This document shows, piece after piece, positions 7,641-14,907 of a DNA stretch of 25,654 bases. The translations under genes and the position numbers were made by a program. The notes under the pieces were generated by a model that was given only the letters and a program-made list of their open reading frames with translations, was not told the origin of the DNA and did not search any database. The stretch lies in contig JBQTIB010000101.1 of assembly GCA_052389435.1 (NCBI GenBank), positions 1-25,654 on the forward strand, written 5' to 3'. Numbering within the stretch: the stretch's first letter is position 1; each line of letters opens with the position of its first letter. This DNA comes from JBQTKD01 sp052389435. Its GTDB lineage: Bacteria; Actinomycetota; Actinomycetes; Sporichthyales; Sporichthyaceae.

Positions 7641-8792
7641 GTGGCCGAGGCCTACATCGTCGACGCGACCCGCACCGCCATCGGACGGCGGAACGGAACG
7701 CTAGCTGGCGCGCACCCCATGGACATGGGCGCGCACGTCATCCGCGAAATGGTCGGACGCCTGGGTGTAGACCCGGCGGCCATCGACGACGTGATCGTCG
7801 GTTGCATGGACAACATCGGCGCGCAGGCCGGCGACATCGCCCGTATGGCCGCCCTCGCGGCCGGTCTGCCGGAAAGCGTTCCGGGCGTCACGATCGACCG
7901 CCAGTGCGGGTCTTCGCAGCAGGCGGTTCACTTCGCCGCGCAGGGCGTCATGAGCGGTACCCAGGACCTGGTGATCGCCGCCGGCATCCAGAAGATGTCG
8001 CAGTACCCGCTGTTCAGCGCCTTCGGCGCCGGCGAGACCTTCGGCGCCACCGACCCGTGGACCGGAAGCGAGGCGTGGGCCGCCCGCTACGGCGAGACCA
8101 TGCTCAGCCAGTTCACCGGCGCGGACCTGATCATCGAGCAGTACGGCTTCGAGCGCGAGGCCATGGACGCCTACGCCCTGGAAAGCCACCGCCGCGCGAT
8201 CTACGCGCAGAAGAACGGGCGCTTCGAGCGCGAGATCACCGAGTTCTTCGGCCTCGCCGAGGACGAGAGCCCCCGCGCGGACTCCACCATGGAGCGCCTC
8301 GCCGGCCTCAAGGGCTTCACCCCCGGCGGCAAGCTCACCGCGGGCAACGCCTCGACGATCTCCGACGGCGCCGCCGGCCTGATCATCGCCTCCGAGCGCG
8401 CGGTCAAGCAGTACAACCTGACCCCGCGGGCTCGCATCCACCACATGACGGTCCTCGGCGGCGATCCCAAGACCATGCTGCTCGCCCCGATCCCGGCCAC
8501 CAAGCGGGCTCTCGAGCGCACGGGGATGGCCATCGACGACTTCGACGCCTTCGAGGTCTCCGAGGCCTTCGCCTGCGTGCCGATGTCCTGGCTGCGCGAC
8601 GTCGGCGCAGACCCGGCCAAGGTCAACGTCAACGGTGGCGCCATCGCGCTCGGTCACCCGGTCGGCGCCTCGGGTGCACGCCTGATGATCACCCTGCTGC
8701 ACGAACTCGAGCGCGTCGGCGGCCGCTACGGCCTCCAGACCATGTGCGAGGGCGGCGGCCAGTCCAACGTCACCATCATCGAGCGCCTGTAG
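7641..8792 (+). CDS. Acetyl-CoA acetyltransferase / 3-ketoacyl-CoA thiolase
   Basis: A 383-residue degradative-type thiolase that cleaves 3-ketoacyl-CoA to acetyl-CoA and a shortened acyl-CoA, or runs the reverse Claisen condensation. The acyl-accepting cysteine is C89 in DRQCGSSQQA, the catalytic histidine is H339 in ALGHPVGASGAR, and the second cysteine is C369 in MCEGGGQSN. Length is normal. The GTG start at 7641 follows GGAAGGA at 7627-7633 with 7-nt spacing. The form resembles FadA5/FadA6-type thiolases used in actinobacterial steroid and fatty-acid breakdown, but the substrate is not evident. It is a single-gene transcription unit, bounded by the double-operator promoter and a clear terminator. 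Confidence 0.93.
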   Translation: MAEAYIVDATRTAIGRRNGTLAGAHPMDMGAHVIREMVGRLGVDPAAIDDVIVGCMDNIGAQAGDIARMAALAAGLPESVPGVTIDRQCGSSQQAVHFAAQGVMSGTQDLVIAAGIQKMSQYPLFSAFGAGETFGATDPWTGSEAWAARYGETMLSQFTGADLIIEQYGFEREAMDAYALESHRRAIYAQKNGRFEREITEFFGLAEDESPRADSTMERLAGLKGFTPGGKLTAGNASTISDGAAGLIIASERAVKQYNLTPRARIHHMTVLGGDPKTMLLAPIPATKRALERTGMAIDDFDAFEVSEAFACVPMSWLRDVGADPAKVNVNGGAIALGHPVGASGARLMITLLHELERVGGRYGLQTMCEGGGQSNVTIIERL

Positions 8793-8805
8793 CCCGATCT
8801 GCCTC

Positions 8806-8848
8806 GCTGCCCGGTTGCGCTCCAGCGCGGCCGGGCAGCGGCCTTTTT
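8806..8848 (+). terminator. Intrinsic terminator of the thiolase gene
   Basis: GCTGCCCGG (8806-8814) pairs perfectly with CCGGGCAGC (8831-8839), and GCGCT/AGCGC pair inside the loop, so the hairpin is almost continuous. TTTTT follows at 8844-8848. It begins 13 bp after the thiolase stop codon and also separates the convergent MpaB-type gene. Confidence 0.9.
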
Positions 8849-8861
8849 CGGACAGCCCGGT

Positions 8862-9704
8862 TCAGCTCATCGCCCAGCGGATGCCGCGGACCAGGGCGTG
8901 GCCGCCCAGGCGGATCGCGGTGCTCTCCGCCACGGGCAGGTAGGGCAGGCGCAGGGCCGCGCGGGTCCACAGGGGCATCATCGACACCGCGTTGGCGGCC
9001 AGCAGGGCGTACGGGGGGCGCGCGGGCAGCGGGATCGGTGGGGTGAGCAGCAGGAACCGCGCGGCCTCTCGCGCCTGGGAGGTGCCGCGCAGTTCGGGTC
9101 GGAACTCCTCGAGTTGGGCCTGCAGCTCCGCAACGGTCCGCGGCGGATCCTCCGCGCCGAGCGCGAGTGCGATGCGCGCGGCGTCCTGCACGTAGCCGTC
9201 GGCGTCCGCGGCGTCCAACGGATGGCGCCCGTACCGCTGGTGCGCCTTCAGGAAGCTGTCGATTTCCGCGACGTGTACCCACCGCAGCAGGTGCGGATCC
9301 GCGGCGCGGTAGGGAGTTCCGTCCTCGGCGACGCCGACGATCCGGTCGTGGATCGCCCGGACGCGGTCCACGGCGGCCTGGGCGTCCGTTGCGGTCGCGT
9401 AGGTGGTGGTGGCGAGAAAGGTGCTGGTGCGGGCCAGGCGGGCCAGGGGGTCGTCGCGAAAGACCGAGTTGTCCGCGACGGCCGCCATCGCGAGCGGGTG
9501 CAGGGACTGCAGCAGCAGGGCCCGGAGCCCGCCCACGAACATGGATGCGTCCGCGTGCACCCGGCGGATCGGGCGGTCCTCGGCGAACCAGCGCGGTCCG
9601 GGGGTGCGGTGGATGCGGTCGCGGTTCGCGGGACCTTCCGGTCCGGCCACGCGCTGAAAGATCTCGTGCCCGACGCGGGCGCGGAGGTCGCTGATGGAGG
9701 GCAC
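8862..9704 (-). CDS. MpaB/latex-clearing-type oxygenase family protein (DUF2236)
   Basis: A 280-residue member of the DUF2236 family, which includes the ER-bound oxygenase MpaB and the rubber oxygenase Lcp; characterised members bind heme b through histidine. Family traits seen here are the RVHADASMFVGGLRALLLQSLHPLAMAAV segment (read in parts as HADAS, LQSLHP), the ARTSTFLATTTYATATDA stretch and LLRWVHVAEIDSFL, whose histidines are candidate heme or catalytic residues. The chosen GTG start at 9704 begins with PSISDLR and follows a TACCGT -10 element by 7 nt; a longer frame up to 9839 would overlap the 3' end of the upstream gene and adds an unfamiliar Arg/Pro-rich tail. The substrate is unknown. 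Confidence 0.82.
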   Translation of the reverse strand: MPSISDLRARVGHEIFQRVAGPEGPANRDRIHRTPGPRWFAEDRPIRRVHADASMFVGGLRALLLQSLHPLAMAAVADNSVFRDDPLARLARTSTFLATTTYATATDAQAAVDRVRAIHDRIVGVAEDGTPYRAADPHLLRWVHVAEIDSFLKAHQRYGRHPLDAADADGYVQDAARIALALGAEDPPRTVAELQAQLEEFRPELRGTSQAREAARFLLLTPPIPLPARPPYALLAANAVSMMPLWTRAALRLPYLPVAESTAIRLGGHALVRGIRWAMS

Positions 9705-9711
9705 GGTCCCG

Positions 9712-9717
9712 ACGGTA
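9712..9717 (-). promoter_or_regulatory. -10 element of the MpaB-type gene
   Basis: Minus-strand TACCGT fits TANNNT and lies 7 nt before the GTG at 9704, inside the 37-bp gap to the preceding gene. No Shine-Dalgarno sequence is present, so a leaderless message is likely. It is a weaker match than the GTAGGTT elements elsewhere in the window. Confidence 0.35.
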
Positions 9718-9741
9718 GCGCGTCGTTCGTGCAACGTTTCG

Positions 9742-10398
9742 TCAGCCTCGGTTCGGCGGAGCCAGAATCGCCTGGGCACCGGACCACCCGGCGAACCAGC
9801 CGAGGGTTTCCACGAGCGCGGCCCACTCGTGGGGTTCAACCTCGCGGCGGGGCCAACTGATCGCGACGCCGAGCTCCGCCAGCCCGGCGCGCAGCCGGTC
9901 CAGGGTGTCGCGGACCTCGTCGGTGCGCCTGCCCTCGACGAGCAGGTGTTCGCGGCAGAGCAGGCCCCCTCCGCCGCTGCAGCGCGGACAGGTTCGGTCC
10001 TGCCACAGCTCTCGACAGTCCGTCAACATCGCGACGCTGACGATGCGTCGGTTGGCCCGCTCGATGTCCTCGGCCCAGCCGCCCTCGAGACGCCGAGGGT
10101 CGGCCGGGCCGATGTAGTTGCACGTCGGGCAGTCGCCGCTGCCGCGCAGCCTGCTGGCCCAGCGGCGCGAGCCGAGGGCGGCGACGGCGAGTTCGAGCAG
10201 GTCCTCGAACAGGATCAGCGTTCCGCGCGGGAAGCCCTTCAGCTCGGACTCGGCGAGGAAGAACGACCAGGTGTGCCGTGGGCAGAACCCCCAGGCCTCC
10301 CGCAGGCGGCGGCGGGATTCCGGGCTCATGATGGCGCCGTCGAGGAACCACCAGAGCTGCTTGACCTCCAGGCCGCTCAGCTCCAGGGGCGGGGTCAC
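9742..10398 (-). CDS. Cys/His-rich putative zinc-binding protein, function unknown
   Basis: A 218-residue soluble protein with four spaced metal-ligand pairs: CPRH (C39, H42), CPTC (C90, C93), CPRC (C137, C140) and CREH (C148, H151), plus C128. Two zinc sites, each built from two pairs, are likely. The layout recalls DUF6062-like proteins, which also carry CxxC and CPRH motifs, but I cannot assign it with certainty. There is no signal peptide. The start is GTG at 10398, 16 bp after the stop of the upstream CAP-domain gene on the same strand, so it may be read from that transcript. The gene downstream encodes the MpaB-type oxygenase, 37 bp away. Confidence 0.72.
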   Translation of the reverse strand: MTPPLELSGLEVKQLWWFLDGAIMSPESRRRLREAWGFCPRHTWSFFLAESELKGFPRGTLILFEDLLELAVAALGSRRWASRLRGSGDCPTCNYIGPADPRRLEGGWAEDIERANRRIVSVAMLTDCRELWQDRTCPRCSGGGGLLCREHLLVEGRRTDEVRDTLDRLRAGLAELGVAISWPRREVEPHEWAALVETLGWFAGWSGAQAILAPPNRG

Positions 10399-10414
10399 CG
10401 CCCGAGTGTGCCGG

Positions 10415-10909
10415 CTAGTAGCCGAAGTCCTGGACCCAGTAGTGGCCCTTGGCGTTGTAGCCGACGCCGATCCTCTTGAACTTGCAGTCCAGGATGTTGC
10501 GGCGGTGGCCGGGGGAGTCCATCCAGGCCCCCACGACCGACCAGGAGGAGGTGTAGCCGCGGGCGATGTTCTCCCCGGCGGGGTTTGCGTAGCCGGCGCG
10601 CTTGATCCGGGTGACCCAGCTCGTGCCGTCCTTGGAGGTGTGGCTGAAGTACTTCTTGGCGGACATGTCGTCCGCGTGTCGCTGGGCGGCCAGGGAGAGT
10701 TTGGAGTCCAGGGTCAGCGGCTTGCAGCCCTTTGCAACGCGCAGCGCGTCGGTGAACCTGTCGACCTTCGAGCGGACGGTGGAGAGCGACGTCGCGGCGT
10801 CGGCGGGAGCCGCCACCTGAACCTGCAGGACCAGGCTTCCGGCGATGCCGAGGGCGGCAACGGCGGCGCGGGCGCGCATCGAAGGGACGGTGGAAACGGG
10901 CTGGGTCAC
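10415..10909 (-). CDS. Secreted CAP-domain protein (YkwD-type), copy 1
   Basis: A 164-residue exported CAP (SCP/PR-1/antigen 5) protein. A signal peptide of about 38 residues ends near APADA-A. The CAP domain shows RHADDMSAKKYFSH, GENIARGY and SPGHRRNIL, with the usual tetrad candidates H78, E113 and H135. C62 (KGCKPL) and C142 (LDCKFKR) could form a disulfide. The protein ends in YWVQDFGY. The GTG start at 10909 is preceded by AGGAG at a suitable distance, while the later ATG at 10879 has no ribosome-binding site. Functions of bacterial CAP proteins are mostly unknown; this is an extracellular or wall-associated protein. It is a paralogue of the gene at 11887-12357 and has a near-identical palindrome upstream. 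Confidence 0.88.
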   Translation of the reverse strand: MTQPVSTVPSMRARAAVAALGIAGSLVLQVQVAAPADAATSLSTVRSKVDRFTDALRVAKGCKPLTLDSKLSLAAQRHADDMSAKKYFSHTSKDGTSWVTRIKRAGYANPAGENIARGYTSSWSVVGAWMDSPGHRRNILDCKFKRIGVGYNAKGHYWVQDFGY

Positions 10910-11257
10910 GGCATCGCTCCTGGCTGGGGTGGGCGAGTTGCCTGTGTCATCGCCGGTCGTTGGCAAACGCCGAAGTGCCTCTCCACCAAGGAATTGCCAA
11001 GAACCTGACGGTGCGTCATCTTGTGTGGTTACGGGCGGCTCGTCTCGTCTGCGACGCAGTGACGGTGCTTGTCCGACATCCGGCCGGGCATGTGGCGTGG
11101 CATGTGCACGTGTGGGCAGACACGAGACACTGCACGCGGTGAACGAATGGTTGGATCGGCTTTGGGCGGGTCTGATCCCGTGGACGGACCCGCCGGGCAC
11201 CGAACTCGGCCGCGGAAGACGGAGCAGACGAAGCGCCGCGAGAGGGGCGGAAAGCCG
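10910..11257. other. Divergent intergenic region (348 bp) between CAP copy 1 and SRPBCC gene
   Basis: No gene is seen here. It holds the TGACGGTGCGTCAT dyad (11006-11019), a second half-copy TGACGGTGC at 11060-11068, a cluster of GCATGTG repeats near 11088-11107, and a hairpin GGCGGGTC/GACCCGCC at 11165-11172 and 11187-11194 in the presumed leader of the SRPBCC gene. Promoter -10 elements for the two genes cannot be placed with confidence. Confidence 0.5.
11006..11019 (-). promoter_or_regulatory. Shared CAP-gene dyad, site 1
   Basis: TGACGGTGCGTCAT, a TGACG-GTG-CGTCA inverted repeat, lies 97 bp upstream of the CAP copy 1 start. It is identical at 13 of 14 positions to the site 90 bp upstream of CAP copy 2, which suggests a common regulator. 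The gene in the other direction (SRPBCC) starts 239 bp away. Confidence 0.45.
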
Positions 11258-11893
11258 ATGAGCATGGAGAATCCGGGTCGATCGGTCGAGGTCGGGCGCG
11301 CCCTGGCCACGCGGACGGTGGACGGGCGCGAGGCCAAGGTTGCGACGACCGAGCGGGTCTATCCGACGGACGTCGCCGATCTGTGGAACGCCGTCACCGA
11401 CCCCGAGCGCCTCGGACGCTGGTTCCTGCCCGTCGAGGGCGACCTGCGGCTCGGTGGGCGCTACCAGCTTCGGGGCAACGCCGGCGGCACCGTCACGGCG
11501 TGCGATCCGCCGCGGTCCTTCGCCGCCACCTGGGAGTTCGGCGGCGGGATCGGCTGGATCGAGGTCGACCTCGTCGAGACCGGTGCCGACCGCACCAGGC
11601 TGGTGCTGCGACACATCGCGCATCCGGAAGAGCACTGGGAGCGCTACGGGCCCGCGGCCACGGGCATCGGTTGGGACCTCGGGCTACTCGGGCTCGACAC
11701 CCACGTGCGTACCGGCCGAAGCAACGACGCCGCCGCGTTCGAGGCGTGGTCGCAGGGCCCGGAAGGTCTGGCCTTCATCCGGGCCAGCGGCGAGGCGTGG
11801 CGCGAGGCGGACGTGGCGGCGGGCGAAAGCCCGGACGCGGCGCGCGAGCGGTCCGAGCGGACGATCGCGTTCTTTTCGGGATCGGCTCAGTAG
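11258..11893 (+). CDS. SRPBCC (AHSA1-like START fold) protein
   Basis: A 211-residue member of the SRPBCC superfamily, in the branch named after the Hsp90 activator Aha1 C-terminal domain. Typical features are the N-terminal strand VATTERVYPTDVADLWNAVTDPERLGRWFLP, readable as helix-grip start (DVADLWNAVTDPERLGRWF), then GGRYQLRGNAGGTVTACDPP and a C-terminal helix ending the hydrophobic cavity. These proteins bind hydrophobic ligands; the ligand here is unknown. The ATG at 11258 is preceded by GAGGGG. It stands between the two CAP genes on the opposite strand, and its 3' end overlaps the CAP copy 2 stop by 7 bp. In actinobacteria such genes often pair with an ArsR-type regulator, which is not found here. 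Confidence 0.85.
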   Translation: MSMENPGRSVEVGRALATRTVDGREAKVATTERVYPTDVADLWNAVTDPERLGRWFLPVEGDLRLGGRYQLRGNAGGTVTACDPPRSFAATWEFGGGIGWIEVDLVETGADRTRLVLRHIAHPEEHWERYGPAATGIGWDLGLLGLDTHVRTGRSNDAAAFEAWSQGPEGLAFIRASGEAWREADVAAGESPDAARERSERTIAFFSGSAQ

Positions 11894-12357
11894 CCGAAGT
11901 CCTGGACCCAGTAGTTGCCGGCGGCGACGTAGCCGATCCCCACCCGCTTGAACTTGCAGTTCACGATGTTGCGCTTGTGCGAGGGCGAGGCCAGCCACGA
12001 GCTCACGACCTTGCTCGCGCTGGTGTAGCCGCGGGCAACGTTCTCCCCGCCGGGGTAGGGGTATCCGGCGCGCTTGATGCGCGTCATCCACGTGGTCCCG
12101 TTGGACGAGGTGTGGCCGAGGAAGCGGTTGGCCGCCATGTCCTTGGCGTGCCGCTGCGCGGACAGGTTGAGCGCGGAGTCGACCGTCAGCGGTTTGCAGC
12201 CGGCCCGCTTGCGGGCCGCGTCGGTGTAGGAGTCCACCGAGGTGCGGGTACTGGTCAACGTCGGCGCCGCGTCGGCCTGCGCCTGCAGGCAGACCGTTGC
12301 GCCGAGGGCCAGCGCGAGCACCGCGGCGCGGCTCCGATACGAAGTGCTGCGGATCAA
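11887..12357 (-). CDS. Secreted CAP-domain protein (YkwD-type), copy 2
   Basis: A 156-residue exported CAP protein, clearly paralogous to copy 1: both have a signal peptide (here ending near AQADA-A), GCKPLT, SAQRHAKDM or its equivalent, a GEN motif, a SPxHKRNI/SPGHRRNI motif, a second cysteine in xCKFKR and the same YWVQDFGY end. The start is TTG at 12357 with GGGAG six nucleotides upstream; no in-frame ATG lies before the signal peptide. The last codons and the stretch encoding VQDFGY are also nearly identical at the DNA level, suggesting fairly recent duplication or gene conversion. The gene has its own upstream dyad like copy 1. Its target outside the cell is unknown. Confidence 0.87.
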   Translation of the reverse strand: MIRSTSYRSRAAVLALALGATVCLQAQADAAPTLTSTRTSVDSYTDAARKRAGCKPLTVDSALNLSAQRHAKDMAANRFLGHTSSNGTTWMTRIKRAGYPYPGGENVARGYTSASKVVSSWLASPSHKRNIVNCKFKRVGIGYVAAGNYWVQDFGY

Positions 12358-12446
12358 CGTTCACTCCCGCGGACCTAGACGAGATGACGATCGTCGAAGT
12401 CGCAGGGCGTGCGGACAGGGGAGTTGGCGCGCTGATGGAACAGACA

Positions 12447-12460
12447 TGACGGAGCGTCAT
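12447..12460 (-). promoter_or_regulatory. Shared CAP-gene dyad, site 2
   Basis: TGACGGAGCGTCAT lies 90 bp upstream of the CAP copy 2 start and differs at one central position from the site before copy 1. With the flanking A the arms are ATGACG and CGTCAT, 6 bp each around GAG. A further perfect palindrome, GACGATCGTC, is at 12386-12395, nearer the start. Confidence 0.45.
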
Positions 12461-12525
12461 TCCGGCATGTCGGACGTTGTCGGGACAACGCAGGGCGAGT
12501 CGATCGCACCGGGACCGGACGAGCC

Positions 12526-13314
12526 TCAACGAGGCATTCGGGCCAGCTGGCGAGCGCGGACCACGAGCCGGCCGGTCGTATCGGCGACGACCATCGACTC
12601 GTCGAACCAGCCGTCGCGGATCTCCCCGGCCACGGCCTGCACGGCCAGCGGACCCGGTGCCGGAACCGCGTGCAGGTACGCGGTCAACTGCACCGTGGGC
12701 GCCCAGCCGACGGCACCGGACCGGTGCACCGACGGCACGAGGGCGTCGGCTGCCAGCAGAGCGTGGAGCGGATCGGGCGCCTCGGCCGAAAGCAGGTCGA
12801 ACCAGGCGCGGACCGTCGGCTCCCCGGGCGCTCGAAAGTCGAATCCCGGGGCGTACCGCAGGGCGATGCGATCGAGGATGTCGATACCCGGCGGGGGCTG
12901 CCCGACCGGCGTGCACAGCTCCGGCGCCGGTGGCAGGGCGATCGTCTCGGCACGGTCGGACTGTCCCGACGGAGCGTCGCCGAGGACGAAGGTGGCGTCG
13001 ATCGCCGGACCCTGCTCCTGGGAGAGCACCACCCGGGCATGGGTGGCGGTCCGCCCGGACTTCAGCACTTCCACCTCGACTCGCGCGGGGCCGTGCACGC
13101 CGGGCCGCAGGTAGGAGGCGGACACGACGTGCGGAAACTCCCGCGCGCCGGCATGCAGGGCCGCCCGGGCCATGACCGCAAGCAGGTAGCCGCCGTTGGC
13201 GTTGCCGAACACGCCCCAGGCGGCGTCGATCTCGGCCCGGTACGCCCCGCTCCCGACGGCCTCGACGGCCGTAGCCGCCGCGAATCCGGTCTCGCCCACG
13301 CTGTCCCCTCGCAC
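12526..13314 (-). CDS. TesB-like acyl-CoA thioesterase family protein
   Basis: A 262-residue double-hotdog protein of the TesB-like thioesterase family, expected to hydrolyse acyl-CoA to free acid and CoA in the cytoplasm. The first hotdog carries WGVFGNANGGYLLAVMARA, the usual N-terminal NGGY motif on the long central helix, and the second covers about residues 140-258 with the conserved WFD and VQLTAYLH stretches. Length fits the family. The start at GTG 13314 has GGGGA four nucleotides upstream; GTG 13299 also has an equally good site and is possible. The gene diverges from the MFS exporter, and a 9-bp inverted repeat lies in the short gap. Confidence 0.75.
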   Translation of the reverse strand: MRGDSVGETGFAAATAVEAVGSGAYRAEIDAAWGVFGNANGGYLLAVMARAALHAGAREFPHVVSASYLRPGVHGPARVEVEVLKSGRTATHARVVLSQEQGPAIDATFVLGDAPSGQSDRAETIALPPAPELCTPVGQPPPGIDILDRIALRYAPGFDFRAPGEPTVRAWFDLLSAEAPDPLHALLAADALVPSVHRSGAVGWAPTVQLTAYLHAVPAPGPLAVQAVAGEIRDGWFDESMVVADTTGRLVVRARQLARMPR

Positions 13315-13351
13315 TCGTTCCCCGCTGGCCCAGCGCCGGCGGCCCGGTCGT

Positions 13352-13377
13352 CATTCCCCGCGGCGTGTCGGGGAATG
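13352..13377. repeat. Inverted repeat at the MFS start
   Basis: CATTCCCCG (13352-13360) and CGGGGAATG (13369-13377) form a perfect 9-bp inverted repeat around an 8-nt centre. The right arm contains the ATG at 13375, so the repeat is either an operator between the divergent thioesterase and MFS genes or an RNA hairpin that hides the start codon. Confidence 0.55.
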
Positions 13378-14850
13378 CGCAAAGCTACTCGCGAGTTCTA
13401 CAGGTTCGTGACGGACCGCCCGGCAGCTGTCGAATCGACGCCGATCCAGCGCACCACGCTGCTGATCGCGACGCTCAGCGTGTTTTTTGCGCTCACCGTC
13501 TACTCCACCGCGCCGGTCCTCATGCCGAACATCGCCCCCGACCTCGGCGCCGGGCCGGGCAGCCAGGCGTGGCTGCTGGCCTGCGTGAGCTTCGGGTTCG
13601 CGACCGCCCTGCTCACGGCCGGCTCGCTCGGCGACGACTACGGCCGCCGCCGGGTGCTCGTCGGTGGCCTGATCGTGCTCGAGGTTGCCGCGTTCGGCTG
13701 CGCGCTGGCCCCGAACGCGCCGCTGTTCCTCGTCGCCGGCTTCTTCGAGGGCGTCGGCGGAGCCGCGGTCATGGCCACCAGCCTCGGTCTCATCGCGCAC
13801 GCCTTTCCCGAGGGTCCGGCCAGGGCCAAGGCCATCGGTGTGTGGGGAGCCGGGCTCGGCGCCGGCATCGGCACGGGACCGCTGCTCGGTGCGGCGATGT
13901 CCCAGGGTCCGGGCTGGCGGTGGGCGTTCGCCGTCACCGCGGTCGCCGCCGGGGCCCTGGCGGTGCTCGCCAAGGTCCGACTCGTCGAGTCCCGCGCCCT
14001 CGACCACCGGCCCGTGGACGCCGTCGGCGCCATCCTGCTCAGCAGCGCCGTGGGGGCCGGCGTCGCCGGCGTCGTCGAGGCGCGCTCGGGCTGGGGCAGG
14101 CCGTCCGTCGCGGCGCTTCTCGGGCTTGCGCTGGTGCTCGCCGTCGCGTTCGTTCTCACCCAGCTTCGCCGGCCCGCGCCCATGCTCGACATGGCCCTGT
14201 TCCGGCGCCCGGACTTCGTGGCGGTCACCGTCGCGGCCCTGACCATGGGGCTGAGCGTCATCGCCCAGCTCACCTACATCTCGGTGCTCCTGCAGCGCGG
14301 TCTCGGCCACACCGTGTGGGCGGCGGCGCTGTGCATGGGCCTGTGGTCCGCGGTCAGCGTCGCCACGGTCTTTGTCGGGCGCGGAGTCATCGGGCGGCTC
14401 GGCGGGCGCCACCAGATGGCGCTCGGACTGTTGATCAACGCCGTCGGACTGCTCGCGGTCACCGGGATTCACGAGGACACCTCGCTCGCGCGCCTGCTCC
14501 CCGGCGTGCTGCTCGCCGGCGTCGGCTGCGGCGTCCTGAACGTCGCGCTGGGACGCGAGGCCGTCGCCTCGGTCCCCGCCGGGCGCGGCTCTCTCGGCAC
14601 GGGCGCCAACACCACGGCTCGCTACCTCGGGTCCTCGATCGGCATCTCGATCGTTGCGACCGTCGTCGCCGCCGCCGGTCCCACGCCCCGCGAACTCGTC
14701 GAGGGCTGGAACCACGCCGCGTTCATCAGCGCCGGGCTCGCCGTCGTCGGCGCCGTAGCGGTCCTGCTGTGCCGCCCGCGTCCCGAACCCCAGGCCTCGC
14801 CCGCTCGCGGGCCCCGCCGCCGGATAGCCGTGGGCGAGCACGTGGGCTGA
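13375..14850 (+). CDS. MFS transporter, DHA2-like drug/metabolite exporter
   Basis: A membrane protein of up to 491 residues in the major facilitator superfamily, with about 14 hydrophobic segments as in the DHA2 drug:proton antiporters. After the first two helices there is a motif A variant, GSLGDDYGRRRVLVGG (about residues 83-98), and the helix-5 region contains GVWGAGLGAGIGTGPLLG, close to antiporter motif C. It probably exports a small hydrophobic or cationic compound with proton entry; the substrate is unknown. The start is uncertain: ATG at 13375 sits inside an inverted repeat with no spaced ribosome-binding site, while GTG at 13408 would give 480 residues and still include the first helix. 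The gene diverges from the thioesterase. Confidence 0.87.
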   Translation: MRKATREFYRFVTDRPAAVESTPIQRTTLLIATLSVFFALTVYSTAPVLMPNIAPDLGAGPGSQAWLLACVSFGFATALLTAGSLGDDYGRRRVLVGGLIVLEVAAFGCALAPNAPLFLVAGFFEGVGGAAVMATSLGLIAHAFPEGPARAKAIGVWGAGLGAGIGTGPLLGAAMSQGPGWRWAFAVTAVAAGALAVLAKVRLVESRALDHRPVDAVGAILLSSAVGAGVAGVVEARSGWGRPSVAALLGLALVLAVAFVLTQLRRPAPMLDMALFRRPDFVAVTVAALTMGLSVIAQLTYISVLLQRGLGHTVWAAALCMGLWSAVSVATVFVGRGVIGRLGGRHQMALGLLINAVGLLAVTGIHEDTSLARLLPGVLLAGVGCGVLNVALGREAVASVPAGRGSLGTGANTTARYLGSSIGISIVATVVAAAGPTPRELVEGWNHAAFISAGLAVVGAVAVLLCRPRPEPQASPARGPRRRIAVGEHVG

Positions 14851-14907
14851 AGCGGGCGTCGCGGGTACCCTCGGCCCGACGAACGAGGCGATCGGGAGGG
14901 GACGCGC

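Noticed and set aside
8862..9839. Longer 325-residue form of the MpaB-type protein
   Set aside because: It would overlap the 3' end of the upstream Cys-rich gene, and the extra N-terminus is unlike the family; GTG 9704 has a fitting -10 element.
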